Shown here: piece by piece, positions 32,730 to 40,595 of the stretch
Numbering within the stretch: position 1 is the stretch's first letter
How the letters are laid out: the number at the start of each line of letters is the position of its first letter
From: Terriglobales bacterium
GTDB lineage: Bacteria; Acidobacteriota; Terriglobia; Terriglobales; Acidobacteriaceae
DNA length: 50,057 nucleotides
Direction: 5' to 3'
Assembly (NCBI GenBank): GCA_035561515.1
Contig: DATMXP010000002.1
Coordinates: 1 to 50,057, forward strand
Program-made: the position numbers and the translations under genes
The notes under the pieces: generated by a model
What the model was told of the DNA's origin: nothing
Database searches by the model: none
The model's input: the letters and a program-made list of their open reading frames with translations, nothing else

Positions 32730-33605
32730 ATGCCGCCGAAGACTACGGCAGAAAAAGGCCACGACAGTTCGTTCGCCAAAGTGAACAAAGAGCTTTGGTT
32801 GCTCCTGTCCATCTTTGTCCTCGCCGCTCTGGCGAACAATCTCGTCGCATCGCAGCAGGTGGTGCTCGGGCTCTACATGCTGCCGACCCTGTTCTCAGCC
32901 TTTTACTACGGACGCCGCCATGCCGTCATGACTGCTATTGCGAGCATCTCGCTCGTGGTTGTGGTCATGTACTTCCGCCCGATTCCGAAGCGACTTATCG
33001 ACGTGACGCCGTTGCAGGTGGAGCGCTGGTTCGACCTCGCTGCCTGGGGCGGCATTCTCATCATCACCGGCTATGCTATGGGAACCCTGTATGAACGGGT
33101 TACGAAGAACGTACACGATCTGCGCGACAGCTATGACGGCATGACGGCCCTGCTGCAGCAGCTCATCTCCAACAGCAAGATGGGTCAGAACAGCCGTCTG
33201 GCGCTCTGCTCAACCAAGATCGCTGAAGCCATGAGCTTGCCATTTGAGCGCATCGAAGACATCCGGGCTGCGGCTCTGCTGGAAGACATGGAGAAGTCAG
33301 GCGTATCGATTGATCTGTTCATGAAGGCTTCTGGAATCAACAAATCAGCGAAAAGCCAAAAATCCGTTCAAGGCAAAGATTCCAGCCTGACCCGCGCAGT
33401 TCCCATCCTGATGGCGTTTCATGAAGCACGCGCCGGGAAGATCGATGGCATGCCGATCGAAGCGCAGGTCCTGATGCTCGCGTCATTGTATGAATCCGGT
33501 TCGCAGGGAACACGATTGGCGCCCGCACAGGTCATCGAAAAGATCGCAGCGCAGAAACACTTCGACGGACACGTTGTCGAAGGGTTCAAGCACGCTTTTG
33601 CTTAA
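32730..33605 (+). CDS. Membrane protein with degenerate HD-GYP-like domain
   Basis: A 291-residue protein. The N-terminal half has about four TM helices (about 22-40, 45-62, 66-83 and 102-120), followed by a coiled linker. The C-terminal half follows the outline of an HD-GYP phosphodiesterase: ALCSTKIAEAMSLPFERIEDIRAAALLEDMEKSG aligns with the stretch that normally contains the HD metal site, but here HD reads ED, and GMPIEAQVLMLASLYES resembles the later PLEARI-type motif. With metal ligands missing it is probably not an active c-di-GMP hydrolase. AAGGAG precedes the ATG. The family assignment is by pattern and tentative. Confidence 0.65.
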   Translation: MPPKTTAEKGHDSSFAKVNKELWLLLSIFVLAALANNLVASQQVVLGLYMLPTLFSAFYYGRRHAVMTAIASISLVVVVMYFRPIPKRLIDVTPLQVERWFDLAAWGGILIITGYAMGTLYERVTKNVHDLRDSYDGMTALLQQLISNSKMGQNSRLALCSTKIAEAMSLPFERIEDIRAAALLEDMEKSGVSIDLFMKASGINKSAKSQKSVQGKDSSLTRAVPILMAFHEARAGKIDGMPIEAQVLMLASLYESGSQGTRLAPAQVIEKIAAQKHFDGHVVEGFKHAFA

Positions 33606-33611
33606 AGCTAA

Positions 33612-36344
33612 CTAGCGGGCCATTTCTGGTTGCGCCTGCTGGGCCTGCGCTTCTTCCCACATCTTCAAGACGCGGTTGCGCAGCTCCGTGGTGAGCGACT
33701 CGTATACAGCTTCGTCTTCCGGCTTATCACCCGGGTAGATAGGCTCGCCGAAAACCACGCGAAGCTTGGTGAACCCCTGGAAGCCCTTGCCGCGTGGCCA
33801 TGCTTCGTGAAATCCGGACAGTGCAATGGGCACGATTGGGACGTTCAGGTTCGCCGAGAGGATTGCCGCCCCCTTCTTGAACTTCTTCGGACTGCCGTCA
33901 ATGCTCCGTTCTCCCTCAGGAAAGAGGATGAGCACCTTGCCGTGGCGTAGTCCATAAGAGCCCGCTTTCATCGCCGGCACCAGGTTTGCGTCCGGGTCGA
34001 CCGGCACCAGGTTCAGCGTGTACGCAATCTTTCGCGCGATTCCGGTACCGAAGATCTCGCTTGTACCCACCGAGAACTGCCGCTTGAACACTCGCCACGG
34101 CAGCAGGCCGAGAAGCGCCGGAGCATCCAGGTAGCTCTGATGGTTAGGCGACAAAATAAACGGTCCCTGTTTTGGCAGACGTTCCTTCCCGCGCACCTGC
34201 ATGCGGAAGAAGAAGACTCCGATCAGCAGGAAGACTCGCGAGATCAGGTACCAGACAATCGTGGAGACTGGATGCGGCCTCGCAATGGCTAGAATCTCGG
34301 GCTCAGTCGGATCCTCGGCCAGCATCCCTGCCCAACTCTGGCTCGATTCACGGGTACCCGTAGCCCCAATGCGCGCACGCACGGCGTCCACCAGTTCACG
34401 AACGGTATAAACCTCGGACACCACCGAGTCCTCAACGAAAGCACCGAGTTCTTTCTCCAGTGCAACCAGCAACTCGACGCGCTCCATCGAGTCGAGCCCG
34501 AGATCGAGTTCCAGGCTGTCAGAGGGGAAGATATGTTCGCGTTTCGTCTTGGCGGCCGAGCGGATAACCGGGATAGCCTGCGCCACTTCCGGAATGTCGA
34601 GCCAGTCACGATCCGCATCGGATAGATCTCGCGTAGTCGTCTGCTCACCGACGCTGGTCGATTCACCGGATCGAATTTTCTTCTCTACTTCGCGACGCTT
34701 GAGCTTACGAGTTGTTGTGCGCGGGAGGTCTTCCTGCCAGATGTCGTAGCTCAGGATTCGTTTCGTCGCGGGAAGTTGGGCCGATAGCGTTTCGATTTCA
34801 AACCGGACGATCTCTTTCGCGTTGACGATCTTGCGCTCACGGAGCACTTCAAAGTTTGGCACGATAACCCCATGCAGGCGCTCGGAAAGCGGCTCTCCCG
34901 GCTTGCCCTCCAGCCCAATCACACAGACTTCCTTAACAAAAGGACTCCGCTGAAAATGCGCTTCGATCTCTTCCGGATAAATGTTCTTGCCCGAACTGAG
35001 AACAATGATCTCCTTGGCACGGCCGGTAATAAAAAGGTTGTTCCCCTCGTCGAGATATCCCACATCACCGGTAAGCAGCCAACCGTCCTGCATCACCGCC
35101 GCAGTCGCGTCGGGCCGGTTGTAGTAACCCTTCATCACCACGCCGCCACGAACTGCAATCTCCCCCACCTCTCGACCGATCTCTGAATCGAGCTGCGGGT
35201 TGACGATCTTCACTTCCACTCCGTACATCGGTTGTCCGACCGACCCGATGACGTTGTTATTCGGGCGTGTAACTGTCGCGGCACCGCTCGTTTCCGTAAG
35301 GCCGTACGCGTTCAGGATGGTGTAGCCCATCGCGTAGAAGTCGCGTCCCACCTGTGGATCCAGGCGTGAGCCGCCGGTGATCAGGTAACGCATCTTCGAG
35401 CCGAGCATCTGGTGCACTTTTCCGAACAGCACCGGACCGATGTTGATGCCGAGCTTCCGCAGGAGTGAACTCGTCTTCAGCATCATGCCGAAGGCTTTTT
35501 CGGTAAGTCGTCCGCGGGCGCTTACCTCCTTCATGATGCGTCCGTGAATGAGGTAGAAGAACTGGGGCACACAGCAGAAGATCGTGATCCCGCGTTCCCG
35601 CAGGGCCTTCATCAGTTCGGTAGTGTTCAGCGCCTCGAGAAAGACAACGCGGGCGCCGGTGACGAGTGGCAGCAGCAGGTTCGCCATTTGTGCCAATGCG
35701 TGAAATAGCGGCAGGATACCCAGCAGTGCGTCAGACGGCCCAAGATCCGTCACCAGGCGAAACGCACCTTCGGCTTCGGCGGCGATGCTTCCGTGCGTCA
35801 GCATCACTCCCTTTGGATCACTGGTCGTGCCTGAGGTGTACAGGATCGCCGCCATGTCATCGAAGCCAAGGTCAACGTAACGGAAATCACCGGGGCCTTG
35901 CTGCTGCATGGCGTCGAAGTTCGGACGTTCTTCGCCGTCGATGCGCTGGGTGAGCAGCAGATTCACCGGTGCCTTCTTCAGCGCCTCCTTGGCGGTCGGC
36001 AAGTGCTTTGCATCGACGAATAGAAAATCCGCCCCACTGTCGAGCAGCAGCTTGGCAACTTGGTCGGAAGTAAATGCTGTGTCAAAGGGAACCGCCACCG
36101 CTCCAGCCGCGAGAATGCCGAGGTACGTGGCCACCCATCGGGGACCATTGTTCGCAAGAATCGCGCAGCGCGTTCCGCGCGGCACACCCTGCGAGAGCAG
36201 CCAATTGCCGACCGAATCAGACATCCGGCGCATGTCGGCATATGTGTACCGCTCCAGTTCGCCTGATTCCTTCTGGAATTCCACGGCAACAATGGACGGG
36301 AACTGCTCAACGGACTGCAGAAATCTGGAGTAGAAATTAGCCAT
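33612..36344 (-). CDS. Acyl-AMP ligase / acyl carrier / acyltransferase fusion
   Basis: A 910-residue three-part enzyme. Residues 1-545 are an AMP-dependent acyl-CoA/acyl-ACP synthetase (YTSGTTSDPKG at 169-179, GLTETSG, TGDVGYLDEG, GRAKEIIVLSSGKNIYPEEIE). Residues about 575-665 are an acyl-carrier domain with the phosphopantetheine Ser619 in LGLDSMERVE. After a membrane-associated segment (TIVWYLISRVFLLIGVFFF), residues about 700-900 are a PlsC-type acyltransferase with NHQSYLD (734-740) and FPEGERS (808-814). It could activate a fatty acid, load it on its own carrier and transfer it to a lysophospholipid or glycerol phosphate. E. coli Aas has the same activities in the opposite order and no carrier domain. 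Confidence 0.92.
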   Translation of the reverse strand: MANFYSRFLQSVEQFPSIVAVEFQKESGELERYTYADMRRMSDSVGNWLLSQGVPRGTRCAILANNGPRWVATYLGILAAGAVAVPFDTAFTSDQVAKLLLDSGADFLFVDAKHLPTAKEALKKAPVNLLLTQRIDGEERPNFDAMQQQGPGDFRYVDLGFDDMAAILYTSGTTSDPKGVMLTHGSIAAEAEGAFRLVTDLGPSDALLGILPLFHALAQMANLLLPLVTGARVVFLEALNTTELMKALRERGITIFCCVPQFFYLIHGRIMKEVSARGRLTEKAFGMMLKTSSLLRKLGINIGPVLFGKVHQMLGSKMRYLITGGSRLDPQVGRDFYAMGYTILNAYGLTETSGAATVTRPNNNVIGSVGQPMYGVEVKIVNPQLDSEIGREVGEIAVRGGVVMKGYYNRPDATAAVMQDGWLLTGDVGYLDEGNNLFITGRAKEIIVLSSGKNIYPEEIEAHFQRSPFVKEVCVIGLEGKPGEPLSERLHGVIVPNFEVLRERKIVNAKEIVRFEIETLSAQLPATKRILSYDIWQEDLPRTTTRKLKRREVEKKIRSGESTSVGEQTTTRDLSDADRDWLDIPEVAQAIPVIRSAAKTKREHIFPSDSLELDLGLDSMERVELLVALEKELGAFVEDSVVSEVYTVRELVDAVRARIGATGTRESSQSWAGMLAEDPTEPEILAIARPHPVSTIVWYLISRVFLLIGVFFFRMQVRGKERLPKQGPFILSPNHQSYLDAPALLGLLPWRVFKRQFSVGTSEIFGTGIARKIAYTLNLVPVDPDANLVPAMKAGSYGLRHGKVLILFPEGERSIDGSPKKFKKGAAILSANLNVPIVPIALSGFHEAWPRGKGFQGFTKLRVVFGEPIYPGDKPEDEAVYESLTTELRNRVLKMWEEAQAQQAQPEMAR

Positions 36345-36456
36345 TCTCGGATAGGTGAATATACCCGAAAACCACGCGACAGAAAACGCAAGACAACGTG
36401 AACTGCCATTCGCTCGGTCTCTTCGATTTGCATCTCATTGACCCTAGGAGAAGCAA

Positions 36457-37050
36457 ATGCAGACAGCCCACGAACTATTCCTGCACGAATTGAGTGACAT
36501 GCTTGACGCCGAGCGCAACATCCTTGAGGCGCTTGAGGAACAGGCGAACGAGTGCAGCCGTCCCGACCTGCAGAAAGCGTTTGAGTCGCACCGTCAGCAG
36601 ACAGAAAAGCAGGTGGAGCGCCTTGAGCAGGCGTTCGAGAGCCTTGAGGAAGATCCGGAAGAAACGGAATGTAAGGGCATCCAGGGCCTCATCGCCGAGC
36701 ACGACTCCTTCAAGGAAGAAGATCCATCCGAGGACCTGATGGACATTTTCAACGTTGGTGCCGCATGTAAGGTCGAGCACTACGAAATCGCCGCTTACAC
36801 CAGTCTGATCAATTTGGCCCAGCAAATGGGTCACAACAAGGCAGTAAAACTCCTGAACCAGAACCTGAAGGAAGAGCAGCAGACATTGAAGAAGATGGAA
36901 ACCTTCCTGAAGAAGATGAAGCCCGAGCGCCTGATGGAAGAAATGGAAGACGAAGAGATGGAGGAAACCGAGGAGATGGAGTCGCCGCGGAAACCAGGAT
37001 CGGCACGGAAAGCTGGAACCAGCCGTGGGCGATCTCGTCGAGCCGCCTAG
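36457..37050 (+). CDS. DUF892 ferritin-like protein (YciE type)
   Basis: A 197-residue helical protein of the DUF892/YciE family. The ferritin-like four-helix bundle occupies about 1-155: HELFLHELSDMLDAERNILEAL, then a second helix pair with EHDSF and VEHYEIAAYTSLINLA supplying Glu/His ligands for a di-metal centre. The tail is unusual: a strongly acidic Glu/Met stretch (about 150-175) followed by a basic one (RKPGSARKAGTSRGRSRRAA). CTAGGAG precedes the ATG. The family is stress-linked in enterobacteria; the activity here is unknown. Confidence 0.9.
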   Translation: MQTAHELFLHELSDMLDAERNILEALEEQANECSRPDLQKAFESHRQQTEKQVERLEQAFESLEEDPEETECKGIQGLIAEHDSFKEEDPSEDLMDIFNVGAACKVEHYEIAAYTSLINLAQQMGHNKAVKLLNQNLKEEQQTLKKMETFLKKMKPERLMEEMEDEEMEETEEMESPRKPGSARKAGTSRGRSRRAA

Positions 37051-37059
37051 GACTGCACC

Positions 37060-37086
37060 GGACCACCGGCACCGGTCCGGTGGTCC
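37060..37086 (+). terminator. Strong hairpin after DUF892 gene
   Basis: GGACCACCGG (37060-37069)/CCGGTGGTCC (37077-37086), a perfect 10-bp stem, lies 9 bp after the stop. The following sequence (CATTCTT) is only weakly T-rich, so it is a probable rather than certain terminator. Confidence 0.55.
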
Positions 37087-37212
37087 CATTCTTAGCACAC
37101 GAATCGGTGATGGAAGTCATGGCATACCAGTTGGCGTTATGATTTCGTCTGTGCGAATACTCCCTCGGCCCTGAAAGTCCTGTCCGAATCCGCCGGCAGG
37201 GAAGGAGGGCAC

Positions 37213-37404
37213 ATGCAGCTCGATCTCACTGAGCAGGAACTCCGAACGTTGATTTATGTCCTCGAAGAACGTCTGCGGGGACTGAGAACCGAAATCAGCC
37301 ACACCTCTACCTACGAGTTCAAGACCTTGCTAAAGGAACACGAACGCGTGCTGCAATGCCTGCACGACAAACTCGTGACCATCGAGTCCATGCGCGCGGC
37401 CTGA
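37213..37404 (+). CDS. Small helical hypothetical protein
   Basis: A 63-residue protein, almost entirely helical: LTEQELRTLIYVLEERLRGLRTEI, then a second helix FKTLLKEHERVLQCLHDKL. GGAGGG eight bases upstream of the ATG is a very good RBS. It is probably a small helical-hairpin or coiled-coil oligomer. No family is recognised with confidence. A terminator-like hairpin follows at 37411-37431. Confidence 0.75.
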   Translation: MQLDLTEQELRTLIYVLEERLRGLRTEISHTSTYEFKTLLKEHERVLQCLHDKLVTIESMRAA

Positions 37405-37410
37405 ACTTCC

Positions 37411-37431
37411 GCGGGAGCTCTTCGCTCCCGC
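37411..37431 (+). terminator. Hairpin after small helical protein gene
   Basis: GCGGGAGC/GCTCCCGC with a 5-nt loop, 7 bp after the stop, is followed by ACTCTTCATCATTT. It is a plausible terminator with a weak T-tract. Confidence 0.55.
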
Positions 37432-37476
37432 ACTCTTCATCATTTAGACTTCTGGATTCATACCCAGGAGTTCTTC

Positions 37477-38562
37477 ATGTATTCCCGTACAGAAACAAAA
37501 TCCCAGGTGTCGGAAGCGGCAAAGCCATTTGTAGCCGTTGATTTGCGCAGTGACACCGTTACCAGGCCGACACCGGAAATGCGCAAGGCAATGTTTGAAG
37601 CCGAAGTCGGCGACGACGTTTACGGCGAGGACCCGACGATCAATCGGCTGGAGCAGCGCGCAGCAGAGATCTTCGGGCGCGAGGCTGCCATCTTCGTCCC
37701 AACTGGCACCATGGGGAACCAGATCGCTATCAAGATTCATACCCGTCCGGGACAGGAGATCATTTGCGAGGAGCGCGGCCATATCTTCAACTACGAAATG
37801 GCCACCCTGGCGAGTTTCTCCGGATGCATGGTTCGTCCCATCGCCGCGGAAGGCGGCATTCTGCATTGGGACCAGGTGAAAAAGAAGATTTCCGGCAAGA
37901 CTTACTATCTTGCTCAGACGGGGCTGGTGTCGCTCGAAAACACGCACAACATGGCCGGAGGAACCGTGTACCCGACCAATGTAGCGGAAGAGATCTGCGA
38001 CGGCGCCCACGAGCAGGGACTCCCTGTACACCTCGATGGAGCGCGCATCTTCAACGCCGCCACGGCCCTCGGGAAGCCGGTCGCGGACATTACGAGAAAG
38101 TTCGACTCGGTTATGTTCTGCCTGTCGAAAGGGCTTGGAGCTCCGGTCGGATCCATGCTGGTTGGAAGCAGGCAACTCATTGACCAGGCGCGGAAATACC
38201 GCAAGGCTCTCGGAGGAGGAATGAGACAGGCCGGAATTCTGGCCGCCGCTGGTCTGATCGCGCTCGAGAAGATGCCCGCCCGACTGCATGAGGATCACGC
38301 GAATGCCAAGTTCATGGCAGCAGAACTGGCAAAAATCCCCGGACTCAAGATCGACCCGGCAACGGTGCAGACCAACATCCTGATTGTGGACATCAGCGGC
38401 ACCGGAATCGACGCAACCGAGTTCACGAAAAGGCTGGCCGAAATGGGCCTGCTGATCGGTTCTGTGAACAATGAGGTCGTACGTTTCGTATCACATATGG
38501 ACGTCGATCGCGCCGCTTGCGAACGAGCCGTACAGATAGTGAAAGAGGTTGTGAGAGTATGA
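37477..38562 (+). CDS. Low-specificity threonine aldolase family
   Basis: A 361-residue PLP-dependent aldolase/beta-eliminating lyase that cleaves L-threonine or L-allo-threonine to glycine and acetaldehyde. The N-terminal signature VDLRSDTVTRPTPEM and the GDDVYGEDPTINRLE substrate loop are followed by HLDGARIFNA, which holds the PLP-pyridine Asp. The Schiff-base lysine is K218 in CLSKGLGAPVGS. Length and motifs agree with the LtaE family. It is the first of three genes joined by 4-bp ATGA overlaps (threonine aldolase, SRPBCC protein, SelW-like protein). Confidence 0.93.
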   Translation: MYSRTETKSQVSEAAKPFVAVDLRSDTVTRPTPEMRKAMFEAEVGDDVYGEDPTINRLEQRAAEIFGREAAIFVPTGTMGNQIAIKIHTRPGQEIICEERGHIFNYEMATLASFSGCMVRPIAAEGGILHWDQVKKKISGKTYYLAQTGLVSLENTHNMAGGTVYPTNVAEEICDGAHEQGLPVHLDGARIFNAATALGKPVADITRKFDSVMFCLSKGLGAPVGSMLVGSRQLIDQARKYRKALGGGMRQAGILAAAGLIALEKMPARLHEDHANAKFMAAELAKIPGLKIDPATVQTNILIVDISGTGIDATEFTKRLAEMGLLIGSVNNEVVRFVSHMDVDRAACERAVQIVKEVVRV

Positions 38563-39026
38563 AGCATTTCGAGTACGAAGCCATTGCGCGCTGCAAACCT
38601 CAGCACGTATGGCAGGTCTTCTCCGACATGGATCGCTGGTCGGAGTGGAACCCGGTTGTCGGCAAGTCGCACTGGCTCACTGGCGCGCCGTGGAAGCCAG
38701 GCAGCACCTTCTTCATGGAGATCCTTCAACCGAAGAAGATCATTTTTAGGCCGATGATCCAGGAGATCCTCATCCCCATTCGCGTCTCCTGGACGGGCAA
38801 GGCTCCCGGTTTTGCTGGAACACACGGCCATGAATTTATCCTGATGCCTGATGGCACTACTCGCGTAAGGACCTGGGAGGACGTGTCCGGATTTCTCACC
38901 TTGTTCATCGGCAAGCGCATGCACCGCCAGATGATGGACATGTACGCCGCATGGATCAATGCACTCTGTCGCGAAGGTGAAAAACTCGCTGCTGCCCAGT
39001 TGGCCAAAGCATCTCAATTGCCATGA
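38559..39026 (+). CDS. SRPBCC (START/polyketide-cyclase-like) protein
   Basis: A 155-residue single-domain helix-grip protein. The N-terminal strand FEYEAIARCKPQHVWQVFSDMDRWSEWNP is the hallmark of the SRPBCC superfamily, which binds hydrophobic ligands in a deep pocket. The ATG at 38559 overlaps the threonine aldolase stop; the longer frame from 38517 runs inside that gene and adds nothing conserved. Its own stop overlaps the SelW-like start. The ligand is unknown. Confidence 0.88.
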   Translation: MKHFEYEAIARCKPQHVWQVFSDMDRWSEWNPVVGKSHWLTGAPWKPGSTFFMEILQPKKIIFRPMIQEILIPIRVSWTGKAPGFAGTHGHEFILMPDGTTRVRTWEDVSGFLTLFIGKRMHRQMMDMYAAWINALCREGEKLAAAQLAKASQLP

Positions 39027-39250
39027 AAGTCGTCATCCGCCGCTGTTTCTTTTGACACGACATCCGAACCCAGGCCGTGCGCCTGAAAAGCGAACTGGAA
39101 CGCGAACTTCGCATGCCGATTACGCTCAAAATGGGTGGCCCGGGAACCCTCAACGTCTACGTCAACGGCCAGCAAATCTATTCGTATCAGCGGACAAAAC
39201 GCCTGCCGCGTCCCGATGAGCTCCTCGCCGCCATTCGCTCCCTCCAATGA
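39023..39250 (+). CDS. SelW/Rdx-family selenoprotein (in-frame UGA = Sec)
   Basis: A 75-codon frame interrupted only by one TGA at 39053-39055. Reading that codon as selenocysteine gives MKVVIRRCFFU at the N-terminus, i.e. the CxxU redox motif at residues 8-11. The rest is a clear Rdx/SelW thioredoxin-like fold: AVRLKSELERELRMPITLKM, then GGPGTLNVYVNGQQIYSYQR and LPRPDELLAAIRSL. The ATG overlaps the SRPBCC stop as ATGA, which fixes the start. A bacterial SECIS-like hairpin follows the UGA. Standard gene callers would leave the locus empty. The likely role is thiol/selenol redox. A nonsense-mutated CxxC gene is the alternative, but the position of TGA exactly at the redox site argues against it. 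Confidence 0.87.
39071..39085 (+). promoter_or_regulatory. Candidate bacterial SECIS hairpin
   Basis: CAGGC (39071-39075)/GCCTG (39081-39085) closes a 5-nt loop CGTGC containing the G-U that SelB-type elongation factors recognise. The loop G lies 22 nt after the UGA, inside the spacing known for bacterial SECIS elements. The stem is short, so it is judged together with the protein evidence. Confidence 0.6.
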
Positions 39251-39284
39251 CCGCCGGACTATTACTACCGTCATAAGCACTTGT

Positions 39285-39312
39285 TTGAGGCACCCAAAGT
39301 TTGTGTTATATC
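39285..39312 (+). promoter_or_regulatory. Candidate promoter of the acyl-CoA dehydrogenase gene
   Basis: TTGAGG (39285-39290) and TATATC (39307-39312) with a 16-bp spacer, in an AT-rich stretch of the 154-bp gap before the gene. Each hexamer deviates from consensus, so this is moderate evidence. Confidence 0.4.
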
Positions 39313-39404
39313 TAAATGTTCGGTGTGGGTGGCGCCCGCCTCTGTCGGCGTATGAATAATCCTGTTCGGCCCCCCGGCCCTATATCGCACTCGTGGAGGA
39401 AGTT

Positions 39405-40547
39405 TTGGATTTCGAATTCACGCATGAGCAACAGGACCTGCGCAGGACGGTCCGCGAATTCGCCGAGAAGGAAATCAGGCCCAATGTAATGGCCTGGGAC
39501 GAAGCCTCGCAGTTCCCAATGGAGACCATCAAGGAACTCGGTCGCCTTGGATTGCTGGGAACGATTTTCCCGACCGAACTGAACGGCGCCGGAATGGGCT
39601 ACGTCGAGTACGTAATTGCTATCGAAGAGCTTTCGCGCGTAGACGGATCGGTCGGCATCATCGTCGCGGCTCACACGTCGCTCTGCTCGAACCACATCTA
39701 TGTCGCTGGCAATGAGGCACAACGGAAGAAGTACATCCCGAAGCTCGCAACTGGCGAATGGATCGGCGCGTGGGGCTTGACCGAACCCGGCTCCGGATCG
39801 GACGCAGGTGGCGCGCGCTGCTCGGCTGTGCGAAAAGGCGACAAGTGGGTTCTGAACGGCACAAAGACCTTCATCACCAACGGTCACTATGCCGACGCCA
39901 TGGTCGTCATCGCCGTGACTGACAAGACAGCGCACACTCACGGTCTCTCGGCCTTTGTCGTTGAGAAGGGCACAAAGGGCTTCCGCCCGGGCAAGAAGGA
40001 AAACAAACTCGGCCTGCGCGCCAGCGACACCTCGGAGATGATCTTCGAGGACTGCGAAATTCCCGCCGAGAACCTGCTTGGTCAAGAAGGTAACGGTTTC
40101 ATCGACGCCATGCGTGTCCTCGACGGTGGACGCATCTCTATCGCTGCCCTCGGACTCGGCATGGCGCAGGGCGCCTACGAGTCGGCGTTGAAGTATTCGA
40201 AGCAGCGCAAGCAGTTCGGAAAAGCCATCAGCGAGTTCCAGGCGATTCAGTGGAAACTCGCCGATCTTGCGACCGAGATCGACGCCGCCCGCCTGCTCAC
40301 GAACCGCGCCGCCTGGATGAAAGACAGCGGCATGAAGACCACGCTGGAATCGTCGATGGCGAAGCTTTACACCAGCGAGGTCGCCGTGAAGGCCGCAAAC
40401 GAAGCGGTCCAGATCCACGGCGGATACGGCTTCATCAAGGACTATCCGGCCGAGAAGTTCTACCGCGATGTCAAGCTGTGTACCATCGGCGAAGGCACCA
40501 GCGAGATCCAAAGGTTGGTGATCGCGCGCCAGATACTGAAGAATTAA
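39405..40547 (+). CDS. Acyl-CoA dehydrogenase
   Basis: A 380-residue FAD flavoenzyme that introduces the alpha-beta double bond in acyl-CoA during fatty-acid or branched-chain amino-acid breakdown. TTG 39405 is preferred over GTG 39393 because GGAGG lies 6-11 bases upstream of it and it gives the standard [20 protein letters not shown]. The FAD/substrate signature [14 protein letters not shown], the [13 protein letters not shown] helix and the C-terminal [17 protein letters not shown] carry the binding residues; the Glu in GEGTSE is at the usual catalytic-base position of short/medium-chain enzymes. It is monocistronic with its own terminator. Confidence 0.95.
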   Translation: MDFEFTHEQQDLRRTVREFAEKEIRPNVMAWDEASQFPMETIKELGRLGLLGTIFPTELNGAGMGYVEYVIAIEELSRVDGSVGIIVAAHTSLCSNHIYVAGNEAQRKKYIPKLATGEWIGAWGLTEPGSGSDAGGARCSAVRKGDKWVLNGTKTFITNGHYADAMVVIAVTDKTAHTHGLSAFVVEKGTKGFRPGKKENKLGLRASDTSEMIFEDCEIPAENLLGQEGNGFIDAMRVLDGGRISIAALGLGMAQGAYESALKYSKQRKQFGKAISEFQAIQWKLADLATEIDAARLLTNRAAWMKDSGMKTTLESSMAKLYTSEVAVKAANEAVQIHGGYGFIKDYPAEKFYRDVKLCTIGEGTSEIQRLVIARQILKN

Positions 40548-40560
40548 CGTTCGAAATTAT

Positions 40561-40591
40561 GAGGGACGGTCACTCGACCGTCCCTCTTCTG
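40561..40591 (+). terminator. Terminator after acyl-CoA dehydrogenase
   Basis: An 11-bp perfect stem GAGGGACGGTC/GACCGTCCCTC with loop ACTC is followed by TTCTGTC. It lies between two convergent genes and may serve both. Confidence 0.8.
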
Positions 40592-40595
40592 TCTA

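Noticed and set aside
36475..37098. 207-codon frame antisense to the DUF892 gene
   Set aside because: Leucine/phenylalanine-rich shadow of the Glu/Lys-rich coding strand; no independent evidence.
38959..39280. Alternative frames over the SelW-like gene (plus 38959-39219 and minus 39014-39280)
   Set aside because: They have no family resemblance or RBS; the interrupted frame at 39023 encodes a recognisable Rdx protein.
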